Positions 1 to 12,900 of a stretch of DNA of 64,000 bases are shown here, in pieces (position 1 is the first letter of the stretch; every line of letters starts with the position of its first letter). Under the pieces are notes generated by a model. It was not told the DNA's origin. It was given only the letters and a program-made list of their open reading frames with translations, and ran no database searches. The position numbers were made by a program, and so were the translations under genes. The stretch is from Rhizophagus irregularis (lineage: Eukaryota > Glomeromycota > Glomeromycetes > Glomerales > Glomeraceae): positions 2,296,501 to 2,360,500 of the forward strand of contig NC_089447.1 of assembly GCF_026210795.1 (NCBI RefSeq), in the 5' to 3' direction.

Positions 1-66
1 ATTATTAATGCAAGTCATTTTTTTTCTTCAATGTATAAATTTTTTAATCATTCATAATCATTATAG

Positions 67-946
67 TGATGATGTAACATATATCGCTGTTAAACCGGAA
101 ATGAAATATTCCATTAGGTTTTCTTCTTCAAGAGCATCTATGTGGTCTCCTCTAATGGCATATGTATATGTTGATGGAGAATATGATTATACTTATCGAG
201 AAGTTTCAAATTCATCACCTCGAGAAAAAGATTGTTTTTGGAATAATACACTTAGTAAGAAATATTTTTTCAAATTTGAAATTTCTCAATTATATGAGAT
301 AGATAATCCAGAAATACCTCTTCAGAGAAAACCATATGGTGGATTAGGAGCAATTTCAGTTTATTTTTATAAAGCGAGAGTTATACCTCAAACGCCAGTT
401 TATATACCTAATTTTTCTGTAAATCAAGTAAAAGTAGCTGAAGCAAAATCAACTTGTGGTATTAAATTTACAACGGCATTTGAGGAAGCCGAAGGATTTT
501 CTAATCGACAAGCTGTGGCAACAATGGAAAGACAAGGTGACGAACCCGTTGCTGTATTGCATCTACATTATCGTCCTGCTACTTGGCTTTCAATTAGAGG
601 ATGCAATTTACCAGAAATCGACCAACCAAACCATCTTTCTCCAAGTGTTCCCGGATTGTTGGGAGATGTAAAACCATATTCTTTTAATATTAAAGGAGAA
701 GAACCTCAAAGTCCTACAGTGGTAAAGACGAAATATAAAATTATTAGAGCTGCTGTTATACATTCAGATAATGTAATTGAAGTTACTGACGAAAGCGAAA
801 ATAGAAATAATAATGAGGTTATCGATTTGGAAAATTATACACCAAAAAATAAACGAACATATACAAAGGAGGTTGATGTCATTGAATTGTTGGATTCTGA
901 CGAAGAGGAAGAAGAAAATCCTTCCAAGATTCTTCGTATTGAATGA
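67..946 (+). CDS. DUF7918-like protein, 3' part (5' end outside window)
   Basis: The window opens inside an intron: the pyrimidine-rich stretch ends in ATTATAG at 60-66, and the reading frame continues to a TGA at 944-946. About 290 residues are visible. The order of segments (a Y-V-D-G-E strand, an aromatic K-K-Y-F-F-K-F-E-I segment, then G-A-I-S-V-Y-F-Y-K-A and a late H-L-H-Y-R) resembles the fungal DUF7918 domain; this is recognition, not a search result. The C-terminal 60 residues are low complexity and hold three hydrophobic-acidic motifs (VIEV, VIDL, VIELL followed by DSDEEEEE) that look like SUMO-interaction motifs. The Met at position 8 lies in the putative intron and is probably not the start. 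The function is unknown; a nuclear role is only an inference from the motifs. Confidence 0.6.
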
Positions 947-1219
947 TATTTTTTCTCGTGTTTTTATTTATTTAATTTATCTGTGATGTGAATATAATAA
1001 ATGTAAAATTTTTTATATCGGCTAATGTAAAACATTATTAACATTATTAGCCGGACTTTTAAATATGACAACAGTAGTTAACTGACGTAAATTCGACGTA
1101 AATCACTACCTGATTTAGATGATTTACATTTTGTAAAAAAAAAATTCAATCTCTTCATCTTGTTTTTTTAAATCAAATTTTATCAAAAATAAATCATAAA
1201 ATTTTAAATTATATAAAGC

Positions 1220-4200
1220 ATGAATTCATTGCTTATTCGTCGAAACTTTCAAAAACTTCAAAAAGTAACTTCACCTCATAATAATAAAATATTAAATTTT
1301 ATTTGTAAAAAGTCTTATTCGCGTGTCGTTGGTGAAGGTAGTAATATCGATATATTTATACATATATACATATATTTTTATTATTAAAACAATCAAATTC
1401 TTATTTTTTTCTTGATTTTTATATTTTTACATCTTTTAGAGTTTAAACTTAATGATAAACTTCATGGGTTTCGTGTTGAACAGGTATATTTTCTTATCGT
1501 AAATTTAAGAAAAGAAATTTTATATAATATTTGATTTTTAATTTTAGATAAATCATATACCAGAACTTGAACTAACAGCAACACAGCTTATACATGAAAA
1601 AACGGGTGCTTCGCATTTACATATTGCAAGAGATGATAACAATAATGTATTTGGTGTAGGTTTCTCCACACCTCCTATGAATAGCAGCGGGACTCCTCAC
1701 ATATTAGTAAGTAAATATTTTAAATTAAATTTCTTTTGTTATATAATTTTACAGTCGAATTTTTTTTAAATAATACAGGAACATACAACATTATGTGGAA
1801 GTAAAAGGTTTCCGGTGAGAGATCCATTTTTTAAAATGTTGAATCGAACTTTAGCAAATTTTATGAACGCTATGACAGGTATAATTTACATTATATTTTT
1901 ATTTGGTTGGTTAATTGTTTTCTCATTTTTTAAATTTTATTCAGCAAATGATTATACAATTTATCCATTTTCAACAACACATAAACTTGATTATGATAAT
2001 TTAAGAGATGTTTACATGGATGCAACATTTCATCCTTATTTGAGAGAATTGGATTTCAAGCAAGAAGGGTGGAGACTTGAACATAAGCAACCTAATGATA
2101 AATCAACACCTTTACAATTTAAAGGAGTTGTATATAATGAAATGAAAGGTGTAATGGTAAAAAGATTTTTTATAAACTTTGTTAACTTTATTATAATAAA
2201 ATAAAGTAATTATTCTTATTATATATTAGTCAGATGCAGGATATTTATTTTATAATGGGGTACAAGAAAATATGTTTTCAGGCACAACTTATGGAAATAA
2301 CAGTGGGGGTGATCCAAAATATATAACCGATTTAACATATCAAGAACTTTTACAATTTCATAAAACTCATTACCATCCAAGTAATGCAAAGTTCTATACT
2401 TATGGTAAGATATTTAGAATATTAAAAAGTCTTTTATGTTTATAAATGTGTATAATTTACTTTATTATCAATATTTTATAGGAAATTTTCCATTAAGTGA
2501 TCATTTAGCAACAATTAATAATAAAATTAGAGGGTTTGAGAAATCAAGTCTTGATGAGGGTATAAAAAATGTTAAACCATTTGGTTCTTCTCCAAAAAGG
2601 ATTAGTTTATATGGACCTCTTGATCCAAGTAAGAAATTGGTTTCAATTAAAATTCATTATGTATTCAAATGAAATTATTTTTATTAATTTTATTATAATT
2701 AATTAGTGATTAATTCTGAAAAACAGACTAAAATGTCCATGTCATTTTTGACTAATAATATAAATGTAATGTACTATTATATTATGATTCATTATTTTGT
2801 TTAATTTTTTTTTTAATTTGAAATTTTTTTTTGTAGGATACTTTTGAAACTTTTGTTTTAAAAATATTTAGTTATTTATTATTGGATGGCCATGCATCTC
2901 CAATGTATAAAGCACTTATAGATGGAAATATTGGATCTGATTTCTCTGAAAATACCGGATATGATTCTTCAACTAAGTAAATTATTATAAATTAAGTATG
3001 AAATTTATTATAATAATTATTGATTTATATAAACATATCAATTATAGAATAAGCTATATGAGTATTGGATTACAAGGAATGAATGAAAAATATGTTCCAT
3101 TGGTAATTATTATTATATATTTTTTATACAATGTCTTATATTGCTAATATTTGAAGTTTTTCTTATTAATAGGCTGAAGAAACTATAAATAAAGTATTGG
3201 AAGATGTGTCACAAAATGGATTTGATTCAAAACGTATTGAAGCAGCAATACATCAAACTGAATTAAGTATAAAACATGTAAGTTGATTATAATATTATAT
3301 AAAAGTCTAATAAATATGTTATTAATATTTTTTATTATAGAAAACTGCATCTTTTGGTTTAAGTCTTATGCATTTAATAAGTTCTGGATGGTTTAATGGT
3401 AGCAATCCTGCTGAATTTCTGGAAATTAATAATGTAAAAAATAACTATTTTGTTATTATTGCATTATCATGATTTTAAGTTGTTTTTTAATATATATATA
3501 TATATTTTAATTTTTAGAATATTAAATTATTAAGAGAAAAATTAAAGACAGAACCATTCTTTCAAAATTTAGTAAAAAAATACTTTATAAATAATCCACA
3601 TACACTTATATCAGTAATGACACCAGATTCATCATATACAGAAAAATTATTAAAAGAAGAACAATCCCGATTAGAAGCTAAAACATCAACACTTACATCA
3701 GAAGAAAAAGAAAAAGTTTATATGCAATCAATAGAGTTGTTAAAAAAGCAAGAAGAAGAAGAAGATTTATCTGTTTTACCAAGTTTAAAAATACAAGACA
3801 TAGATAAACAAACGAAAAAATTTGAATTGAAATTTACTGATGTTAATAAATGTCCTGTACAATGGAGAAATACAAGTACAAATGAAATAACTTATTTTAG
3901 GATTATTAATAAAATTGAAGGATTAAAAGAAGATTTAAGAATTTATTTGCCTTTATTTGCTCAAGCATTAACTTCTTTGGGAACAAAATCTAAAACTATG
4001 GCAGTAATTGATGATGATATAAGATTATATACTGGTGGCATAAATGTTTCAACTTTTTTATCAACAAATCATTCTGGTAAATACATGACAGATTCAAAAT
4101 TGCTGTCTTCTTTTTTTTAAAAAAATAAATTATATATTAAAAAATTTTTTTTCTTTTAGATTTAAATCAACATGAGGATGGATTATTAATTACATCACAT

Positions 4201-5789
4201 AGTCTTGATAGAAATATTAATCATATGTATGATATATTAAAACAACTCTTATGTGAGACGAATTTTGATAATGTTGACAAATTGAGAACTATTATTTATG
4301 CTGTAAGTCAATCTGATTAATGAAATTTAATAATAAGTTAATTTAATATATTTATTTATTTGTGTGATAGAATGCAACTAATATGATGAATTCAGTTGTT
4401 GAATCGGGACATCAATATGCAAGTACTTTCGCCGGATCAAAATTAATTCCTACTATGGTAAATAAAAATTTTCAATACTGTAAATTTTTATCTTTATGAT
4501 TTATTCAATTATATTCCTATTACAATAGAGTAAAGCAGAGATTTATGGTGGTATGACACAAGTACATTTTATGAACAAACTAGCAGCTAATGAAGATTTT
4601 GATACTATAATTCAAAAATTGAAGGTAAATTTCATTGAAAAAGATTTTACTTGTTAATAATGTATGTATCAATTTACTAAATATAATATATTTTAGGAAA
4701 TTTCCGAATACGTGTTAAGTAAACAATCTTTAAGAGTAGCAATTACTTGTGGTTCAGAGAATGTAGATCAAAATATAAATGCATTAAGTAACTTCTTAAT
4801 TGAATTACCTGAAAAAAAAATATCACAGAGTAATGAACAAGTGAGTTAATTATTAGAATTCATATCCACTTAAAAAATAATATTTGGTTTTTTTTTGTTA
4901 AATATATTTTTTTAAAAAAAAACTGCAATTTTTCATTAGTCTTCATTTCAACCAACACATGAAAAGGCATTTTTTCCTTTACCATTTGCGGTAAATTTTT
5001 GTGCTCAAGCTTTTAAAGGAGTACCTTATACGCATCCTGATGGAGCTAAATTACAAGTAAATTATTTTTCAGTATAGGTATCTTTTTCATGCTTATTTAT
5101 GTTTTTAAATATATGAACATATATATATCTATTTTTAGATTCTTTCGTCGTTAATGCGTACACATTATCTTCATCGAGAAATACGTGAAAGAAATGGTGC
5201 ATATGGAGGAGGTGCAACCTATAATGCAAGTACGGGTATATTTTCGTTTTTCTCCTATAGAGATCCTAAAACTTTGGAGACCTTAAAAACATATCGGGAT
5301 AGTATTGAGTGGGTTGGAAAAAGAAAATTTACTCAACAAGTAAGTCTTTTATAAATGTTATTTAGCTTTTATAATGAAAGAAAAGTGTGATAAATGATTT
5401 TGTTCTTCTGTAGGAAATCGATGAGGCAAAATTATCTACATTTAAAAAAATTGATGAACCTATAAGCGTATCTGAAGAAGGGATGAATTATTTCACAGGA
5501 AAGATAACAGATGAACAAAGACAAAAGTAACTTTTAATTATTCAATTTTTAAATTTATTTTCCCTCTAAGAAAAAAGACTTAAACATTGAATTTTCGTTT
5601 TATAGACGACGCGAGCAATTACTTGCTGTAACAGAAGATGATGTTAAAGAAGTCGCCAAGATTTATTTAGAAAAACAAGAAAAAGAAAATTTGAATTCCA
5701 TCGCTATTATTGGTGAAGGTAAACCTGAAATATCAAATGATAAAGAATGGAAATTTTATGAATTAAGTACTGAAGATGAAAAAAAATGA
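1220..5789 (+). CDS. CYM1: Mitochondrial presequence protease (M16C metalloprotease)
   Basis: Matrix zinc metallopeptidase that degrades cleaved presequences and other peptides. I assembled 21 exons with GT..AG junctions in consistent phase: 1220-1337, 1440-1483, 1548-1706, 1779-1878, 1945-2156, 2230-2404, 2482-2628, 2707-2765, 2837-2976, 3048-3102, 3173-3277, 3341-3433, 3518-4076, 4160-4302, 4371-4457, 4529-4624, 4697-4840, 4940-5056, 5139-5339, 5414-5526 and 5606-5789. They sum to 3051 nt (1016 residues), close to the family length of about 1000. The inverted zinc motif HILEH is split by intron 3 (residues 105-109), and E206 in N-E-M-K-G fits the third zinc ligand. The N terminus ([15 protein letters not shown]) is basic and amphipathic like a matrix-targeting signal. 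The C-terminal half has the [10 protein letters not shown] signature of the second M16 half. No lesions were seen. Confidence 0.95.
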
Positions 5790-6827
5790 GTATAACAAAT
5801 ATTTAGAAAGCGAAAGAAAAGAAAAGAAATAGCACAAGTTCTTAAAAATAATTATTAAAGACTGCCACGATAATGCAAATATCATGAATGTATATTCCAA
5901 AGAAAACAAAATTTTATCCTAATATAAGCTCAATTTCAAGTTTAATTTATCGTTTGCTCCTTGTTTTCTCCTCTCTCTTGGTTACTACCTATTATTTTTT
6001 TTTAAAAAAAAAAGCATTCTCATTTATCAAAAAAATATACAGTAATAAATATTCCCAAGTTTTTTTAATGTTATATGTAGAGTGATTGGAAAAAAAGCAC
6101 TTAGTTCAACAGTATTTTTTTCATTTTAAAAGATAAAGAGATTATTAACAATTGCATAAAATGGAAAATAAGCCGATGAATAATAACAAACCCACCGATT
6201 TAACCTGTAATTGAGAGAAAGAACCTGAGAAGACAATGAAAGCATTGTATTTATTAATGTAAACGAAATAAAGAATCTTATAATTGAAGCAGTTGAATTA
6301 ATATAATATTTATAATAGTAATGTTAATTATAAAGAGAGAAACAAGGTAACATTCTGTTAGAGTCGCTTGCTCAAAAGTTAGTCACTGCACAATTTTTTG
6401 TTAATTTCGGAAGGTTATAAAGCTATTTTTCTTTTTAAATCAAATAATTGACTCAACTTTCTACACTTTAGATATCAAAAATGTTATTGGAAGAAGAGAA
6501 TTATTATATACTACAGTGACACCTCTATAAGTGTACGCAATATATAAATTCTCTTGGGCCTGGTCCCAACTTATAAGAGCTCTTAATATTTTACTCCATA
6601 AATGCACACCCTCACTAAGTATACATTCTAGTATTATTTTTTTACTATGGTCCCAAGGGGGGTGCACTTATAGAGGTGTCACTGTATATGATTGTATATA
6701 TTTTATATTCAAAATTTTTCAGTAAAGAAATCAAAAAAATGAACAAGGCTTGAGGAACTTTAAAGAACGTCGTGAATTAGTATGCCGATCTTTACTTAGT
6801 TAAGTTTTATTAAATGAAAAGAAACAG
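5790..6827. other. Intergenic, CYM1 to CAX4
   Basis: AT-rich spacer between two convergent genes. It holds a 171-bp TA-flanked MITE at 6514-6684. Apart from that I see no coding or RNA gene; short open frames here show no recognisable domain. Confidence 0.6.
6514..6684. mobile_element. MITE, mariner/pogo-like, 171 bp
   Basis: The left end CAGTGACACCTCTATAAGTG is matched by the right end CACTTATAGAGGTGTCACTG, and TA flanks both sides (6512-6513 and 6685-6686). Terminal inverted repeats of about 20 bp with a TA duplication fit a non-autonomous Tc1/mariner-superfamily element. It has no coding capacity. Confidence 0.85.
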
Positions 6828-7609
6828 TTAATTGTTGCCATAAAAATAATCCATTCTAAGGTTCTCTTCCACCCAACCCCTCTCATTAATAAATTTATCA
6901 ACCAATTTCCATATAATCTCTAATTCAACATAACTTAACTGACCATCCAATTTTAATTCAAGTAAAAAAGGCATCCAATAATTCACCCATAAGTTGTTCC
7001 AAAATATAGCAAATATAATACCTAAAAGCATACCCATTAATACTTGGGCTGTTGTATGATGACCTAATTCAATTCTAGACCATAATATCAACAAAGCTAT
7101 TATAAAAACTAGTAAAAAAGAAAATAATTTAACTGAAGAAGATGAATTAGTAGTTACATTAAATAATTGAAGGGATATGAAAGTTGCAAAATAAATTATT
7201 ATTGCAGAATGTGAAGATGGCATTCCATAAGATTTTCTTTGTTTTATTGTAATAGATTGCGAAGTTGGGATGGTTACGTGATATGGACGAGGTTGTCGAA
7301 TTATTTGTTTTAATATACTAACTGAAAAAAAAAACGAAATAATTATATATTTAAAGATATTTGTTTTTTTTTTCGATTTTTTTTTTCGATTAAATTACCT
7401 GTTATTTTCGTAAACACACCACCTGCTATAGTAAACACAACATGAAAAGTTCTTATATAATTTAATAAACACAATATCAGTATGGAAACCCATATTTTAG
7501 TCTATTAAAATAAATATCCATTAGAAGCAAATTTAATTTACACAAACACACAATTATAAATAGTAATAACAATTCTCATTACATGTTCCAAGAAAAATAA
7601 CAATGACAT
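6828..7609 (-). CDS. CAX4: Dolichyldiphosphatase, PAP2 family
   Basis: ER membrane enzyme that dephosphorylates dolichyl diphosphate to recycle the lipid carrier of N-glycosylation. The three-exon model on the minus strand is 7609-7583, 7501-7399 and 7321-6828 (207 residues). The acid phosphatase motifs are in order: K48-x6-R55-P56 (KQIIRQPRP), PSSHS at 78-82, and S125-R126-x5-H132. In the third motif Gln replaces the usual Asp, which is also what I remember for yeast Cax4. The hydrophobic stretches between motifs fit membrane helices. The model is shorter at the N terminus than family members (about 235 residues), so exon 1 (nine codons) is the weak point and a further upstream exon may exist. 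The gene converges with CYM1. Confidence 0.85.
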
Positions 7610-9926
7610 GATTCTAACGATTCTAACCGCATATAAAATTATTTTTGGTATGTAAATCTAGTTAAGTATATTTATACAGTACAACCAATTTGACTAATCC
7701 TAATTTAGTACAGATATTTTAACACAATTACATGTTCGAGTGTTATTGCCCAGGAAGATATGCCGGTTAGATCAAAAAATTTATTAGACAATCACTAAAG
7801 TATGCCATTTATTCTATTTATTCTTAAATAATTTCCTCTGCGAATTTCTTGTTATATACATATTTAACAATTTTCATTTACACGACCTAAAAGATATGAC
7901 AATTGTAAGTTTTAGAGTGGATATAAAATAGTGAATTTGTTTATGTTTAATAATAGTAAAAAAAAAGAAAATACATATAATAAAACTGTTATATGACATT
8001 AAAGTCACATGATTTAAATAAATTTTACATAGGATAATACATGTATTTTTAAATATCAGATATAGATTCGGGGATTTGTTAAACATAATTGTAAAATTGG
8101 TATGGTCCGCGATTAATTTTATTTTAAGAAAAAATTTTTTTTTTTTGTTAAATCCTAAAAATGCCCAAGAGATTTTAGGAATTCAAATCAATTTTCATTT
8201 TCATTTTTTTTACATTTTTGTATTTTAAAAGAAAAGTTAAAATCAGAATACCTTTATTTAGTTTTCTATTATCCTCCCTTAATTTGAATTATCCAACGAT
8301 TTCCGTGTAACTCGAGGATGCAAGATTAGAAAATAGAAAGAATTTATGCAGAATAATACAAAATATTCAAATATATACAATATTTTACAGTAAAAACTAA
8401 ATAGTTCTCGGTTAAATAAAACCACTAACGTGATGTTCAAAGATGAATAGAACAGAATCGGGCTAGCAAAAGCATAAATGCAGTACGTGCTTTCCATATT
8501 TTTAAAAGAAGACACTCATTTAATCTAACAATTACTTTCCAAAAAAACAGAAAAGTGATAAATATCACTATCACTTTTCGTTATTGTAAGCTATATTGAT
8601 CTTATTCTGTTTCTATGGAGGTAATGGGATATTTCTGGTTCAATTCGGGTTGAACAACCCAAAAAAATCTGGGAGAAAAAGGTTAAAAGAATTTACGAAA
8701 TTGAATACTAGAGATAGGTTTTTTAGGCTAATTATATTTATTATAATAATCAATTTTCATCAAAATCATTCTAAAGCAACGCTTTATGGCAAACAAAAAG
8801 AAAGCAATTAGTATATTACTTAAACTGTAAGAAAAGTAAAAGTATTCAAAGAAAACGAAGAAAAAAAAGCGTTATTAAAGTTGAACCCCGATTTCATCGG
8901 AATGAATGAAAGAAATCACTAAATGCACTTGTATTATATCTATTATGAGCATTCGTTTTCTTTTGTCCCAACGACCCTGACAGATTCTGGTCTCGGTAAT
9001 TAGTTTGATAGCAAACAAACGAATATCATTAAGCAAATTTGTACGAGTTCTTTTTTATTCGATCAAATTCTTATATTCTTATATGCTGAAAAGCTAGTAA
9101 TGGATTTTATAACAATTGTGACACAAATTTAGAACGTTTTTTAAATCACTTCATTTCCACGAGAAGAAAAGTCCTTCGTTTAGGAACACCATTTAATTGT
9201 TCTTTCTTCTTTTTTATGTCTCTTAAAAAAGTTAATGTACTAATTTCTCTAACATTTCCTCTTTCATCTTAGGAATAGATTTTAATGTAAACTATTTCAA
9301 AATTCAGGTCTATATATGTTATTGTCAATAAGGTTGTTGCATGAAAATATCAATTTCTTGTGTTACAATTTCGGATTACACAAAATTTTTCAGGAAAAAA
9401 AGTTCTTGGCAGATGAAAATGCATGGAAACATGAAAACATGTAACAACAAAGAATTTTCTTGTAATCTAACTTTAAATATTGGTTTTGATGCATGATGTC
9501 GATATTTAATGGAAAGTTAAATTGTTTTGGAGTCGATCAATTCTTAATATTTCATACAACGTTTCATTGTATTTCTCGGATATAGCCAAATGAATAGTTA
9601 CATCTAGAATTCGATAATTTCTTTTGTGAGTGCAGGGTAACTTTCTCCGAAGTTTTAAGCTCCGGTTAATGATAAGATTAATTATTGTATACATTATGTG
9701 CACAGAAATTCTTCACACAACACACACCCGAACATGCATATAAAGTAGTTTATTAAACAATTTCTAATATATTCTCGGTAATAAATTCTTAAATTAGAGT
9801 GTTGTACTATGTTTGAACCGACATATTTCTTTGTGGCATGCATAACTTTTCCTCATTATATATAATTGGTAGTTGGAAGATACATCCCCAAAATTTTGTT
9901 CCCAGACAAATTCTCAACTGATAAAC
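7610..9926. other. Intergenic, CAX4 to EF-hand gene (divergent promoters)
   Basis: 2.3 kb of AT-rich sequence between divergent genes. A small hairpin (AAAGTGATA / TATCACTTT type) lies near 8548-8580. No open frame here contains a recognisable domain, and I see no RNA gene. Confidence 0.55.
9857..9866 (+). promoter_or_regulatory. Candidate TATA box of the EF-hand gene
   Basis: TATATAA lies about 65 bp upstream of the ATG at 9927, a plausible core promoter position with a short leader. The AT-rich background makes chance occurrence likely. Confidence 0.3.
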
Positions 9927-12900
9927 ATGGCCGAAAAATTGGGTAAGAAGACAGCTATTAAAACTACTGGAAAGTTGGACAAGAAAGAAACGAGCAAACT
10001 ATCAAGAAGACCTTCTGAAAAATTGAATAAGAAGGAAGTTAGAAAAACTACAAATGCAGCTGATAAACTAAACAGAACAGAAATTAAAAAGGTAACCGGT
10101 GTAACCTTAATTTTAGAGATGGATGTTCATATTTTCAAGATAATAACTTCGTTTTTTTATAACTGCAATAGATTTTTAACACATTCGATTATAATGGTAA
10201 CGGTATCCTGTCCCTTGCCGAAATTGATAAAGCTGTTATTGAAATTTACCCACATCTTGCTGAAGACAAGCCTGCCATCATGCGTGCTTACAAAGCTGCT
10301 GATACTTCACAGGTTTGTCTAGTTTATTTCGTAATTTATTTATATATTGAAGAATAACACTTCTGATATTCAAAATTTACTAGGATGGTTTTATTGATTT
10401 CAAAGAATTCGGACGCCTCATAGATCTCCTTCATTATTACAACGACCTGTTTCAGATATTTAAGAAGCTTGATATAGATAATGATAGACGTGTTGATTTT
10501 GATGAGTTCAAAAAGGGATATGAGCTTATGGGAATAAATGGAGGTCCGGATGAAGAGCTTAAAGCAAAGTTTGATGAGATTGATACAAACCAAGGAGGTC
10601 ATATTCTTTTTGATGAAGTAAATGAAATTTCTATTTTTAACTAATAAAATCTTCAAAAAAAGTCTAGTTTATTTGAAATTAATTCTTCTATGTTTGATTT
10701 ATTCAGTTCTGCATTTATGCTGCAAAGATAAAATTGAGATCTGAAATACCTCAAGATGCACAAGAAACTCAAGAAATTCAGAAAGCTCAAACAAAACCTT
10801 CTGAAAAATCGGATAAAAAAGAAATCAAAAAACCTTTAAGAAGACTTTCTGAAAATGTAAAATCGGATAAGAAAGAAACAAAACCTTTAAGAAGACTACT
10901 TTCTGAAAATGGAAAATCGGATAAGAAAGAAATCAGCAAACCTTTAAGAAGACTTTCTGGAAATGTAAAATTGGACAAGAAAGAAACAAGCAAACCTTTA
11001 AGAAGACTTTCTGGAAATGAAAAATCGAACAAGAAGATCTCCAGCAAGACTATAAATTCGGTTACCAATACAGACAGAACCGAGATTAAAAAGGTAACCA
11101 ATGTAACTTTAATTTAGAGACGAGTGTTTCATATCCTTCAAATTACTAATTTCATTTTTTTGTACAATAGATTTTTGACACATTCGATTATAATGGTAAC
11201 GGTATACTGTCTCTTGCTGAAATTGATAAAGCTGTTATTGAAATTTACCCACATCTTGCTGAAGACAAGCCTGCCATCATACGGGCTTACAAAGCTGCTG
11301 ATACTTCACAGGTTTGTTCCGGAGATTTCGTAATTTATTTACATATTGAAGAATAAAATTTCTAATGTACAAAATTTATTAGGATGGTTTTATTGACTTC
11401 AAAGAGTTCGAACGCCTCATTGATCTTCTTCATTATTACAATAACCTATTTCAAATATTTAAGAAACTTGATATTGACAATGATAGACGTATTGATTTTA
11501 ATGAGTTCAAGAAGGGATATGAGCTCATGGGAATAAATGGAGGTTCGGATGAAGAGCTTAAGGCAAAGTTTGATGAGATTGATACAAACCAAGGAGGTTA
11601 TATTCTTTTTGATGAGGTAAAAGAAATATAAATCTCTCTTATTAATTAATAAGACTTCAAAAAAACTAGTGCATTTAAAATTAATTCTTATATCAAATAT
11701 TCGGTTTTAGTTTTGCATTTATGCTGCAAAGATAAAATTGATATCTGAAATACCTCAAGATACACAAGAAGCTCAAGAAATTCAGAAAGCTCAAACAAAG
11801 CCTTCCGAAAAATCGGATAAAAAAGAAACCAGCAAACCCTTAAGAAGACTTTCTGAAAATGGAAAATCGGATAAAAAAGAAATCAGCAAACCTTTAAGAA
11901 GACTACCTTCTGAAAACGGAAAATCGGATAAGAAAGAAATCAGCAAACCTTTAAGAAGACTTTCTGGAAATGTAAAATTGGAGAAGAAAGAAACAAGCAA
12001 ACCTCCAAGAAGACTTTCTGAAAATGTAAAATCGGACAAGAAGATTTCTAATAAAATTACAAAACTAGACAGAACCGAGATTAAAAAGGTAACCGGTGTA
12101 ACTTTAATGTTAAAGACGGATGTTTCATATCCTTCAAGGCACTAACTTCATCTTTTATTATTACAACAGACTTTTGACACATTCGATTATAATGGTAACG
12201 GTGTCCTGTCCCTTGCTGAAATTGACAAAGCTGTTATTGAAATCTACCCACATCTTGCAGAAGACAAGCCTGCCATCATGCGGGCTTACAAAGCTGCTGA
12301 TACTTCACAGGTTTGTTCCATCAAAGATTTCGGAATTTATCTTAACATATTAAAGAACAACGTTATAATGTAAAAAATTTTACTAGGATGGTTTTATTGA
12401 CTTCAAAGAATTCGGGCGCCTTATCGATCTTCTTCATTATTACAACAACCTGTTTAAAATATTTAAGAAGCTTGACATAGATAATGATAGACGTATTGAT
12501 TTTGATGAGTTCAAAAAGGGATATGAGCTCATGAAAATGAATGGAGGTTCGGATGAAGAGCTCAAGGCAAAATTTGATGAGATTGATACAAACCAAGGAG
12601 GTTATATTCTTTTTGATGAGGTAAAAGAAATATCTATTATTAGTAAATAAGGTCTTAAACCGCGTACATATCCGAAACTAATTCTTCTATTTTAAATATT
12701 TGGTTGTTTTCAGTTCTGCATTTATGCCGCCAAAGTAAAATTGATATCTGAAATACCTCAAGATGTACAAGAAACTCAAGAAATTCAGAAAGCTCAAACA
12801 AAATCTTCCGAAAAATCGGACAAGAAAGAGACTAGCAAAACTTCTGGAAAATTGAATAAGAAAGAAATTAGCAAACCTTTAAGAAGACTTTCTGGAAATG

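Noticed and set aside
10787-11101. Minus-strand Leu/Phe/Ser-rich ORFs opposite the EF-hand linkers (also 11791-12039 and 12794-13108)
   Set aside because: They mirror the Lys/Ser-repeat linkers of the sense gene and have no independent support.
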